Part shown: positions 53,167 through 61,318 of the stretch, one piece after another
Layout: each line of letters begins with the position of its first letter
Numbering within the stretch: position 1 is the stretch's first letter
Assembly (NCBI GenBank): GCA_934691625.1
Contig: CAKUTA010000002.1
Location: 365,933-429,932, forward strand
Reading direction: 5' to 3'
DNA: 64,000 bases
DNA from: an uncultured Bacteroidales bacterium
GTDB lineage: Bacteria; Bacteroidota; Bacteroidia; Bacteroidales; UBA932
Position numbers and translations under genes: made by a program
The notes under the pieces: generated by a model
The model's input: only the letters and a program-made list of their open reading frames with translations
Told to the model about the DNA's origin: nothing
Databases searched by the model: none

Positions 53167-53886
53167 CTAAAATATTTTAATCTTCGACAGGTATGCATGA
53201 ATTGTTTTTTCGAGTCCCATGTACAGAGCGTCGCATATTATAGCATGTCCTATGGAGACTTCCGCCGTCCACGGTATGGTACGGATATAATACTCCAGGT
53301 TCTCCAGACTCAGGTCGTGCCCTGCATTGATGTCCAGCCCGCATTCCCTTGCCCTTTCTGCTGTTTTCAGGTAAGGCGCTATGGCTTGTTCCCTTCCTGC
53401 CGTATAGCCGGAAGCGTATGCCTCCGTATATAGCTCGACCCTGTCGGCACCGCATGCGGCTGCCCCCTCCGCCATCGCAGGATCCGGGTCAATGAAGATG
53501 GAAGTCCTGATGCCCCTGGACTTGAACTCCCTGCATATATCCGTGAGGAAGTCCTTGTTCTTCAGCGTGTCCCATCCTGCATTCGAGGTGATGGCGTCTG
53601 CGGCATCAGGAACAAGAGTCACCTGTGCCGGTATGACCTCATCCACAAGGTCTATGAATTTCGGTATCGGGTTTCCCTCAATATTGAGCTCTACATTGAT
53701 GATGGGCTTGATTGCCCTTACGTCTGAATATCTTATATGCCTTTCATCTGGTCTCGGGTGCACTGTGATTCCTTCGGCACCGAATCTTTCGCAGTCACAT
53801 GCCGCCTTCTCCACATCCGGCATGTTCCCTCCACGCGCATTGCGCAGGGTCGCGATCTTGTTTATGTTTACGCTCAGCTTTGTCAT
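53167..53886 (-). CDS. pdxJ: Pyridoxine 5'-phosphate synthase
   Basis: A 239-residue TIM-barrel enzyme that condenses 1-deoxy-D-xylulose 5-phosphate with 3-amino-2-oxopropyl phosphate to make pyridoxine 5'-phosphate. Signatures include NINKIATLRNARGG near the start, GAEGITVHPRPDERHI, and NAGHDLSLENLEYY, and SIGHAIICDALYMGL near the end. Length and start are normal. It is divergent from nadK with a family C element in the gap. Confidence 0.97.
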   Translation of the reverse strand: MTKLSVNINKIATLRNARGGNMPDVEKAACDCERFGAEGITVHPRPDERHIRYSDVRAIKPIINVELNIEGNPIPKFIDLVDEVIPAQVTLVPDAADAITSNAGWDTLKNKDFLTDICREFKSRGIRTSIFIDPDPAMAEGAAACGADRVELYTEAYASGYTAGREQAIAPYLKTAERARECGLDINAGHDLSLENLEYYIRTIPWTAEVSIGHAIICDALYMGLEKTIHAYLSKIKIF

Positions 53887-54045
53887 GATATGCCTTCTTA
53901 AATAATCAGGACAAAAATAAATATTATTGCGGAAATATTGCAGGAAACATTCAAAAAATGCCCCGCATCGCCTTTGTCATCCTTTTCAGCCTTTCTCATC
54001 AGCCGTGTGACCCCAGTGCACTCCCAGGCATCATCCTGAAGCTGT
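53887..54045. other. pdxJ upstream region
   Basis: AT-rich near pdxJ, then GC-richer near element C2. No -7 box in the minus orientation was recognised. The small frame that spans this region reads through element C2 and has no protein-like features. Confidence 0.35.
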
Positions 54046-54205
54046 CGGGAAGGTGCCACGGTATGTAATGTCATAATATTGATATGCTGATAGTTAAGAG
54101 TGCGGGGTGTGGGAATGGCACCATTTTTTATCTCGAAATCCACGCCCTTGATAAAACCTCCACTGATTATTAGCTATTTAGCGATAGCCCCGTGGCACCG
54201 TCCCG
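54046..54205. repeat. Family C inverted-repeat element, copy C2 (160 bp)
   Basis: It begins CGGGAAGGTGCCACGG and ends CCCCGTGGCACCGTCCCG; the ends are inverted repeats with one or two mismatches. The length equals that of C1 (19804-19963), and the blocks CATTTTTTATCTCGAAATCC and ACTGATTATTAGCTATTTAG have counterparts there. It sits in the divergent promoter region of pdxJ and nadK. Confidence 0.8.
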
Positions 54206-54334
54206 CAAAGTAAAATCCTGTTTCAGAAGAGAATCTGGCAGCTGACGGTTCGCCTGTTTCAACTGGCTGATTCTGTTCATAATAAAATCTGTCATCCGAA
54301 ACAAATTATTTTTTCATGTTTCTAAAGAAAGTGC

Positions 54335-54342
54335 TAATTTTG
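54335..54342 (+). promoter_or_regulatory. Putative -7 box of nadK
   Basis: TAATTTTG fits TAnnTTTG and lies 28 bp before the ATG at 54371. No exact TTTG -33 box is present, although T-rich sequence occurs at the right distance. Confidence 0.5.
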
Positions 54343-54370
54343 AAGTTCCTGAATAATCACAGCTTTGGAA

Positions 54371-55198
54371 ATGCTTCTTGGTATATATATAAAGAATAAG
54401 GCATTGGCATCGGATGCCGGCTATCTCCGTATGCGGAAGGAACTTGAGGATGCGGGAGCCGTGCTGTACAGCATCTGCACCAGGGCTGACCTTAGACCAG
54501 GCACGGATGCTGTATTGAGCGTGGGAGGGGACGGGACATTCCTGTCCGCGTCCAAGCGCGTCGCTGATTCCGGAGTCCCCATTCTCGGCGTAAACCTCGG
54601 CCGTCTCGGCTTCCTGTCGGAAAACAGGCCGGAGGATATCACCGCAGCCCTTATGAATGGCGAGTATGAACTGGAGAACAGAACAATGCTGTCGGTATCG
54701 GCCAGCGGTGGCAGTCTGAAGACAGACGGGGAATTCTGGCCTTATGCATTGAACGAGATAACCGTCCACAGGGACGGGGCGGCAATGCTGGGCGTGAAAG
54801 TCTCGCTGGACGGCAATCCTCTGCCGGCATACTGGGCGGACGGGCTGCTTGTCGCCACAAGTTCAGGCTCCACAGCATATTCCCTGAGTGTCGGAGGCCC
54901 TATCTGTACCCCTGACTCGAAGGTCCTGATAATAGCCCCGATTGCACCGCATAACCTTAATGTCCGTCCTCTGGTCGTTCCTGAAACCAGCCGTATCGGC
55001 ATCTCAATAATCTCACGGGACGGGTCGGCTGTGCTTACAATGGACAACAGGACAATGCGGATTGACGGTACTGTGGAGCTTCTGGTCTCTATGGCACAAT
55101 TTTCGCTAAAACGTATCCGGCTTCAGAAGTCAAGCTTTGTGAAGGCTCTTGTAAGCAAGCTGTTCTGGGGTGAGGATATCCGCAATAACGGCTTCTAA
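54371..55198 (+). CDS. nadK: NAD kinase
   Basis: A 275-residue enzyme that makes NADP from NAD and ATP. The GGDGTFL motif, NLGRLGFLSE, and the NAD-binding GSTAYSLSVGGPI are all visible. The ATG at 54371 is preferred to a TTG six bases upstream. The product supplies the NADPH used by TrxB and possibly by the glutamate dehydrogenase. It starts 16 bp before uppS. Confidence 0.96.
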   Translation: MLLGIYIKNKALASDAGYLRMRKELEDAGAVLYSICTRADLRPGTDAVLSVGGDGTFLSASKRVADSGVPILGVNLGRLGFLSENRPEDITAALMNGEYELENRTMLSVSASGGSLKTDGEFWPYALNEITVHRDGAAMLGVKVSLDGNPLPAYWADGLLVATSSGSTAYSLSVGGPICTPDSKVLIIAPIAPHNLNVRPLVVPETSRIGISIISRDGSAVLTMDNRTMRIDGTVELLVSMAQFSLKRIRLQKSSFVKALVSKLFWGEDIRNNGF

Positions 55199-55214
55199 AA
55201 TCTAATCGGATAAG

Positions 55215-55925
55215 ATGGAAAGAGACAACAGAATCCCGGTTCATGTATCCATAATTATGGACGGGAACGGGCGCTGGGCCCGCGAACAGGGGCATGAAAG
55301 GGTTTATGGGCACAAGAAAGGCGTGGAAAGTGTCCGTGTAGTGGCGGAGGCCGCTGCCGAGTCCGGTGTGAAGTACCTGTCGCTTTATGCATTCTCGGAA
55401 GAGAACTGGGGACGTCCTAAGGAGGAGGTGGACTATCTGATGCATCTCATGATGGATGCCATCGCTTCAGAGGTGGAAGTACTGATGAAGAACGGCGTCC
55501 GTTTCCGGGTGCTGGGGAATCTGGAAAGGCTGCCTGAGGCGCTGCGCCATGCGATATCGGTCCTGGAGGAGAAGACAATGGATAACACGACTCTGGATCT
55601 TATCCTGTTTGTAAGCTACAGCGGGAAATGGGACATCTTCCAGGCGGCGAAAAAGTTTGCGCAGGAGCATGAGGGGGAGGATATGGACAGCATTACGGAT
55701 ATGATGGCATTCTCGAAGTACCTCGTAACTGACGGGATTCCTGATCCGGACCTGATAATCAGGACATCCGGAGAACAGCGCATAAGCAATTACCTGCTGT
55801 GGCAGGGGGCATATTCGGAGCTGCTGTTTGTCAAGAAGATGTGGCCTGAATTCGGGAAGGATGATTTTGCTGCGGCCCTTGCTGAATATGCGTCCAGGGA
55901 CCGCCGTTATGGAAAAGTGAAATAA
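55215..55925 (+). CDS. uppS: Isoprenyl transferase (undecaprenyl diphosphate synthase)
   Basis: A 236-residue cis-prenyltransferase that makes the lipid carrier for peptidoglycan and surface glycans. The catalytic block IMDGNGRWAREQGHERVYGH and the C-terminal PDLIIRTSGEQRISNYLLWQGAY are diagnostic. It lies 16 bp after nadK and about 210 bp before bamA, with a family A element in between. Confidence 0.98.
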   Translation: MERDNRIPVHVSIIMDGNGRWAREQGHERVYGHKKGVESVRVVAEAAAESGVKYLSLYAFSEENWGRPKEEVDYLMHLMMDAIASEVEVLMKNGVRFRVLGNLERLPEALRHAISVLEEKTMDNTTLDLILFVSYSGKWDIFQAAKKFAQEHEGEDMDSITDMMAFSKYLVTDGIPDPDLIIRTSGEQRISNYLLWQGAYSELLFVKKMWPEFGKDDFAAALAEYASRDRRYGKVK

Positions 55926-55931
55926 TTAGCG

Positions 55932-55939
55932 TATATTTG
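55932..55939 (+). promoter_or_regulatory. Putative -7 box ahead of bamA
   Basis: TATATTTG fits TAnnTTTG and lies 6 bp after the uppS stop. Transcription would start near 55946, so element A4 would lie entirely in the bamA leader. No TTTG -33 box is found. Confidence 0.45.
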
Positions 55940-55949
55940 TCAGAATTTG

Positions 55950-56114
55950 GAAGCTGTTTTGAAATTATTGTCTGAAGGTTTGAGAGGAAAAGCCTTCAGA
56001 TTCGACTGAGGATTCAGGGAAGATAGCGGTGCCTATCTGACCTGAAGACCCGGGATGAAGATGAAGAAATTTTACCTCAAGCAACTTTTCAATAATTTCA
56101 AAACAGCTTCTTAT
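55950..56114. repeat. Family A element, copy A4 (165 bp)
   Basis: The left end GAAGCTGTTTTGAAATTATT and the right end AATAATTTCAAAACAGCTTC are perfectly complementary over 21 bases. Inside are the hairpins CTGAAGG/CCTTCAG and GATAG/CTATC. It occupies most of the gap before bamA and would fold into a long stem if transcribed. Confidence 0.9.
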
Positions 56115-56136
56115 AAAACACTTTCTTAAAAGAAGA

Positions 56137-58731
56137 ATGAAGATTTTTAATCGGATATTCTGCCTGGCTGTGCTTCTCCTGATGCAGTCCGTGGCATTCG
56201 GGCAGCAGAAGAGCGGTTCGATAGAGGTAGATTACAATAACCCGCACAAATACATTGTGGGCGGAATTTCCGTTGAGGGGAACAAAGGCTTCCGCAACGA
56301 CAAGGTGTTGCAGCAGACCGGGCTCCGGAAAGGGATGGAGGTGACGATCCCTGGTGACGACATATCTTCTATCGTGACCCGCCTGTGGATGCAGCGCTAT
56401 TTTCAGGACATTGCAGTCTATGTGGACTCGCTTTCACCGTCACGTGATTCCGTGTTCCTGAAGCTTGTCGTAAAGGAGCGCCCGAGAGTTACCAGATGGA
56501 CATTTTCAGGCGTCAAGAGTGGCGAGAAGAAGGATCTTCAGGAGCGTCTGAACTTCAAGCGTGGAGGAGAATATTCCGATTATGTGGCCAAGACCTCTGT
56601 GGATATCATAAAGAGATACTATCAGGGCAAGGGCTTCCTTGATGTCAAGGTGGAGCCTCAGGTGCAGAAGGATACTATCATCGGCAATGCTATCCGTGTG
56701 AACTACGCCGTGGATCGTGGGCCTAGGATCAAGATAAAGACCATCAATTTCATCGGCAATGAGCATGTGAGTGACTACAAGCTCGCCAAGTCAATGAAGA
56801 AGACAAAGTCTGCTAAGATATATAACTTCTTCAGCAGCAAGAAATTCAATGAAAAGGAATACCAGAATGACAAGAAATCCCTCATCAGCACGTTCAATGA
56901 GGCCGGATATAGGGATGCAAGGCTTCTGAAGGACTCCATCTATACTGTAAAGCCTGGCAGGCTGGGCATTGACTTCACATTCGACGAAGGAAAGAAATAT
57001 TTCTTCAGGAATATTACCTGGACTGGCAACTCCGTATATACGACAGATGCGCTGAACTCTATTCTGCAGATACAGAAAGGTGATGTGTATGATGTAGTTA
57101 CGATGGAGAAACGTCTTCAGGGCGGCGGAAAGCAGGGGGATGTGGATGTGTCCAAGCTTTACCGTGACAACGGCTATCTCTTCTTCAATATCCAGCCTGT
57201 GGAGCTGAATGTCGTAGGCGATTCCGTGGATGTGGAGCTGAGAATTGCCGAAGGCAAGCAGGCAACATTGAATAATATCATCATAAATGGTAATGACCTT
57301 ACCAATGAGCGCGTCGTGCGCCGCCAGGTGTTCACCAGACCTGGCTATCTGTTCAGCCAGAGTGACTTCGAGAGATCTATCAGGGAAATCGCTTCACTGG
57401 GGCAGTTCGATCCTGAGGCCATAACAGATCCGGCGAAGGGCTATTCCATCATCCCTGACCAGCTTAACAGTACAGTGGACATTGTATATAATGTCACAGA
57501 GAAGCCTTCCAGCCAGCTGGAGCTTTCCGGAGGATGGGGCGGCAGGACGTTCGTCGCTACTGTGGGTGTAAGCTTCAACAACTTCTCCACCAGGCGGATG
57601 TTCGACAAGAGCGCATGGAGGCCTGTTCCGCTTGGAGATGCCCAGAACCTCTCGTTCAGGTTTCAGACCAGCGGTACATATTACTCTTCGCTCTCGGCAA
57701 GCTTTGTGGAGCCATGGCTGTTCGGCAAGAAGCCTACATCATTGAGTCTTTCCGCATATTACAGCCGTCAGACGAACTCCTATCTCATGTGGAACATCCT
57801 CAACAATGACAAGCAGTTCGAGGTATATGGATTTTCTGCAGGACTCGGAAACCGCCTGAAATGGCCTGACAACTATTTCGTGCTTTATAACCAGCTGAGC
57901 TGGCAGACATATAGGCTGAGAAACTGGTACTCGAACTACTTTATCTTCGATGACGGTGTATCTCATAACCTCAGCTACACATTGGGGCTGTCAAGGAATT
58001 CCACCGACCAGCAGATTTATCCTAGACAGGGTTCAGATCTCTCGTTCTCCGTTCAGGTGACACCTCCGTATTCATTGTTCAGGCGTAAGGACAAGGGTGT
58101 CCTGGATGCGAACGGAAATCCTGCGAAAGTCGGCAGCTGGCGTGATATAAACTATGACGGATGGTCTTCACAGGACAGGTACAAGTGGATTGAATATCAT
58201 AAGTGGACATTCAAGGGCTCCCTTTATACGAAGCTTATCGGAGATCTCGTCCTCATGACCAGGGCTCAGTTCGGATATCTCGGATATTATAACAGGAAGT
58301 GGGGCTACTCTCCGTTCGAGGGCTTCCTTGTCGGAGGTGACGGAATGTCCGGCTACAACTCTTATGGTTCGGAAGTCATTGCGCTCCGAGGCTACGAGAA
58401 CTACTCCCTGACCCCGTACCAGTCCACTGCATATAGCTCCAACGGATATTCTTATGCGGGAAATGTCTATGACAAATTCACTGTCGAGCTGCGCTATCCT
58501 ATTGTAATGCAGCCGCAGTCCACTATATTTGCACTTGTATTCCTTGAGGGCGGTAACTGCTGGTCTGACATACGCGATTTCAATCCGTTCCAGATCAAGC
58601 GCTCTGCCGGTGTCGGTGTGAGGGTGTATCTACCTGTTATTGGACTTCTCGGAATCGACTGGGGCTACGGATTCGATGACAAGACCAACGGAAAGGGACA
58701 GTTCCACTTCCTTATCGGACAGCAGTTCTAG
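56137..58731 (+). CDS. bamA: Outer-membrane protein assembly factor BamA
   Basis: An 864-residue Omp85 protein. A signal peptide (cleaved near AFGQ) is followed by about five POTRA domains (roughly residues 30-450, with SVEGNKGFRNDKVLQQTGL as the first) and a 16-strand barrel with GGWGGRTFVATVGVSFNNF, ALRGYENYSL and the last strands ending FHFLIGQQF. It folds and inserts outer-membrane proteins, together with BamD (46532). The region 560-760 is longer than in E. coli BamA, as is usual in Bacteroidota. It is preceded by a family A element and followed 30 bp later by a Skp-like gene. Confidence 0.96.
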   Translation: MKIFNRIFCLAVLLLMQSVAFGQQKSGSIEVDYNNPHKYIVGGISVEGNKGFRNDKVLQQTGLRKGMEVTIPGDDISSIVTRLWMQRYFQDIAVYVDSLSPSRDSVFLKLVVKERPRVTRWTFSGVKSGEKKDLQERLNFKRGGEYSDYVAKTSVDIIKRYYQGKGFLDVKVEPQVQKDTIIGNAIRVNYAVDRGPRIKIKTINFIGNEHVSDYKLAKSMKKTKSAKIYNFFSSKKFNEKEYQNDKKSLISTFNEAGYRDARLLKDSIYTVKPGRLGIDFTFDEGKKYFFRNITWTGNSVYTTDALNSILQIQKGDVYDVVTMEKRLQGGGKQGDVDVSKLYRDNGYLFFNIQPVELNVVGDSVDVELRIAEGKQATLNNIIINGNDLTNERVVRRQVFTRPGYLFSQSDFERSIREIASLGQFDPEAITDPAKGYSIIPDQLNSTVDIVYNVTEKPSSQLELSGGWGGRTFVATVGVSFNNFSTRRMFDKSAWRPVPLGDAQNLSFRFQTSGTYYSSLSASFVEPWLFGKKPTSLSLSAYYSRQTNSYLMWNILNNDKQFEVYGFSAGLGNRLKWPDNYFVLYNQLSWQTYRLRNWYSNYFIFDDGVSHNLSYTLGLSRNSTDQQIYPRQGSDLSFSVQVTPPYSLFRRKDKGVLDANGNPAKVGSWRDINYDGWSSQDRYKWIEYHKWTFKGSLYTKLIGDLVLMTRAQFGYLGYYNRKWGYSPFEGFLVGGDGMSGYNSYGSEVIALRGYENYSLTPYQSTAYSSNGYSYAGNVYDKFTVELRYPIVMQPQSTIFALVFLEGGNCWSDIRDFNPFQIKRSAGVGVRVYLPVIGLLGIDWGYGFDDKTNGKGQFHFLIGQQF

Positions 58732-58761
58732 AACAGCATAAAAACATAAAAAATTATCGAT

Positions 58762-59316
58762 ATGAAAAAAATTATTTTGATTGCAGCTGCGGCATTTATG
58801 ACTTTGTCGGCTTCAGCACAGAAATTTGCGCATGTTAATTTCAATGAGCTTATAATGCTTACCCCGGCGGCTGACTCTGCAAGGGCACAGATGGCAGCTT
58901 CCCAGCAGGAGGCTCAGGATACATACAAGAGCATGACTGACGAGTTCCAGACCAAGTACCAGCAGTATCAGCAGAAGAACTCCACATGGACTCCTGCGAT
59001 CCGCGAAAGCAAGGAGAAGGAACTCCAGGATATCCAGACCCGGATCCAGGATTTCGACCAGTCCATCCAGCAGGAGCTCCAGCAGCAGCAGCAGCAGCTC
59101 ATGGCTCCTATCCAGCAGAAAGCTATGGAGGTCGTAGAGAAGCTTGCAAAGGAAGGCGGATATATCTATGTGTTCGAGAAGTCTTCGATGCTCTATGTGG
59201 ATGATTCACAGAGTGTGGATCTTACTCCAGCAGCGAGAAAGGCTCTCGGTATTCCTGCCGGAAGGACACTGGAAACTCTCCAGCAGGAGCTTCAGGCCCA
59301 GGCACAGCAGCAGTAG
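58762..59316 (+). CDS. skp: Skp/OmpH-family periplasmic chaperone
   Basis: A 184-residue secreted protein (signal cleavage near ASAQK) with a long coiled coil (about 40-150) of the OmpH family, including QQELQQQQQQLMAPIQQKA. Its position directly after bamA matches the usual Skp locus. A helix-rich C terminus (LETLQQELQAQAQQ) follows. The Gln-rich stretch is encoded mainly by CAG repeats. A strong intrinsic terminator follows. Confidence 0.93.
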   Translation: MKKIILIAAAAFMTLSASAQKFAHVNFNELIMLTPAADSARAQMAASQQEAQDTYKSMTDEFQTKYQQYQQKNSTWTPAIRESKEKELQDIQTRIQDFDQSIQQELQQQQQQLMAPIQQKAMEVVEKLAKEGGYIYVFEKSSMLYVDDSQSVDLTPAARKALGIPAGRTLETLQQELQAQAQQQ

Positions 59317-59335
59317 AGCCTGATATACAGAATAG

Positions 59336-59370
59336 AAAACGGACGGTATCTTCATGATATCGCCCGTTTT
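59336..59370 (+). terminator. Intrinsic terminator behind the bamA-skp genes
   Basis: AAAACGGACGGTATC and GATATCGCCCGTTTT form a stem with two mismatches around a TTCAT loop, 20 bp after the skp stop, followed by T-rich sequence. Confidence 0.85.
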
Positions 59371-59436
59371 ACGTTTCAGAGGTCTGTACGCGGCGAAATT
59401 TCTTATAGATTATTATGTTTTTAACGTTTTTATTAT

Positions 59437-59444
59437 TAGATTTG
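59437..59444 (+). promoter_or_regulatory. Putative -7 box of korA
   Basis: TAGATTTG fits TAnnTTTG and lies 36 bp before the korA ATG at 59481. The -33 position is T-rich (TGTTTTTAA) without an exact TTTG. Confidence 0.5.
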
Positions 59445-59480
59445 CATAAACTTCATAATATTCTTTAATATTTTAAAGGA

Positions 59481-61313
59481 ATGCAACATAAAGTCATCGA
59501 CGCTAATGACGTTGTGATACGCTTCGCCGGAGACTCCGGTGACGGAATGCAGCTGACTGGCACATTGTTCGCCAATATGTCTGCAATTTATGGAAATGGT
59601 CTATCTACATTCCCTGATTATCCTGCCGAGATACGTGCTCCGAAAGGTACAGTCGCCGGAGTTTCCGGATTCCAGGTGCATATCGGAAACCATAAGGTGT
59701 GTACTCCTGGTGATTTCTGCGACATGCTTGTCGCGATGAATCCTGCCGCATTGAAAGCTAATGCCAGATGGCTGAAACGGACCGCCATGGTCCTGGTCAA
59801 TGAGGATGCTTTCGATGAGCTCGGAATGAAGAAGGCCGGGTTTACCGGAAATCCATTCGAGGAACTTCATATAGAGGACAGGACAATCCTGTGCGCCCCT
59901 ATCACCAGGCTTACGGAAGACAGTCTGAAGGACAGCGGACTTGATGCTGTGGCGGTGCACAAGTGCAAGAATATGTTCACATTAGGCATGGCATGCTTCA
60001 TATACGACCGCCCGCTGGAATATGTATATGACTATATTGAGAGCAAGTTCCGCAAGAAGCATCCGGAGATGATCGCACCGAACAGAAAGGTGGTATTCGA
60101 CGGGTATAACTACGCTTCCAATATCCAGGCTGTACCTGACACCTATCATGTGGCACCGGCAGAGCTTGAGGAGGGGACATATAGGAACATCACCGGAAAC
60201 CAGGCTGCTGCATGGGGACTTATCGCGGCTGCCGAGAAGGCGCATCTGCCATTGTTCTGCGGCTCGTATCCTATCACGCCTGCCACTGCCATACTGGAGG
60301 AGCTTGCTCTTCATAAGGGTCTTGGTGTCAAGACAATGCAGACCGAGGACGAGATTGCAGGAGTATGTTCTGCAATAGGTGCCGCATTTGCCGGGAACCT
60401 GGCAGTGACGACGACTTCTGGTCCTGGCCTTTCATTGAAATCAGAGGCATTGGGGCTTGCCGTGATGACCGAGCTCCCTCTCGTGGTCATTGATGTGCAG
60501 AGGAGCGGCCCTTGCACCGGCATGCCGACCAAGACTGAGCAGGCGGATCTGAACCAGGCGCTTTACGGGCGCAACGGCGAGAGCCCTCTTGTGGTTATGG
60601 CTGCCCATTCGCCTGCCCATTGCTTCACCATGGCGTTTACTGCCGCGAAGATCGCACTTGAGCACATGGTTCCTGTCATGCTGCTTTCAGAGGGCTTCCT
60701 CGGGAACGGCTCTGAACCATGGAAAGTGCCAGCTATGAGCGATTTCCCGGAAATCCATCCTCGCTATGCTCATGATGCGGAAGGGTGCTTCAAGCCTTTC
60801 AGACGTGATCCTGAGACATTGGCAAGAGACTGGGCTGTTCCGGGGATGAAGGGTTATGAGCACCGTGTAGGCGGTCTGGAGAAGAACCATGCCGGAGTGC
60901 TCTCAAATGATCCTGACAATCATGAGCTTATGGTTCGTGAACGTGCTGAGAAAGTGGCACGTGTGGCACGTGACCTGCCGCTTCTGGAGGTGGATGGCAA
61001 GGCTGCGGGAGACATTCTTCTTGTCGGCTGGGGCGGAACCTACGGACATATCCACGCTGCAGTCCAGGAACTCAGGGCTGATGGGCATGATGTCAGCTTC
61101 GCACATTTTGATTTCATTGACCCGCTGCCTTCAAATACGGCAGAAGTGTTCGCCGGATTCAGGAAGATCATTGTCTGCGAGCTTAATACGGGACAGTTCG
61201 CCGCATATCTCAGGACGATGGCTCCAGGGCATGAGTACCTGCAGTGCAACAAGGTGCAGGGACAGACGTTCCTTGTAAGGGATATTGTTAAGAGTGTAAC
61301 GGAAAAAGCATAA
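59481..61313 (+). CDS. korA: 2-oxoglutarate:ferredoxin oxidoreductase, alpha (gamma-alpha fused) subunit
   Basis: A 610-residue fused subunit. Residues about 1-190 form the gamma domain (IRFAGDSGDGMQLTGTLFAN, FPDYPAEIRAPKGT), and the rest is the alpha pyruvate/2-oxoacid domain (FCGSYPITPATAILEELA, GPGLSLKSEALGLAVMTELP). With KorB it oxidises 2-oxoglutarate to succinyl-CoA using ferredoxin, or runs in reverse in reductive metabolism. A 2-oxoisovalerate-type specificity cannot be excluded, but the arrangement matches KorAB. It ends 5 bp before korB and has a -7 box upstream. Confidence 0.93.
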   Translation: MQHKVIDANDVVIRFAGDSGDGMQLTGTLFANMSAIYGNGLSTFPDYPAEIRAPKGTVAGVSGFQVHIGNHKVCTPGDFCDMLVAMNPAALKANARWLKRTAMVLVNEDAFDELGMKKAGFTGNPFEELHIEDRTILCAPITRLTEDSLKDSGLDAVAVHKCKNMFTLGMACFIYDRPLEYVYDYIESKFRKKHPEMIAPNRKVVFDGYNYASNIQAVPDTYHVAPAELEEGTYRNITGNQAAAWGLIAAAEKAHLPLFCGSYPITPATAILEELALHKGLGVKTMQTEDEIAGVCSAIGAAFAGNLAVTTTSGPGLSLKSEALGLAVMTELPLVVIDVQRSGPCTGMPTKTEQADLNQALYGRNGESPLVVMAAHSPAHCFTMAFTAAKIALEHMVPVMLLSEGFLGNGSEPWKVPAMSDFPEIHPRYAHDAEGCFKPFRRDPETLARDWAVPGMKGYEHRVGGLEKNHAGVLSNDPDNHELMVRERAEKVARVARDLPLLEVDGKAAGDILLVGWGGTYGHIHAAVQELRADGHDVSFAHFDFIDPLPSNTAEVFAGFRKIIVCELNTGQFAAYLRTMAPGHEYLQCNKVQGQTFLVRDIVKSVTEKA

Positions 61314-61318
61314 TAATC

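Noticed and set aside
53898..54143. 81-codon minus-strand frame between pdxJ and nadK
   Set aside because: Most of it reads through repeat element C2 and it lacks protein-like composition.
58762..59316. CAG-repeat stretch in skp as a phase-variable tract
   Set aside because: The repeats are mixed CAG/CAA-like codons in a coiled coil and any change would stay in frame; no evidence of switching.
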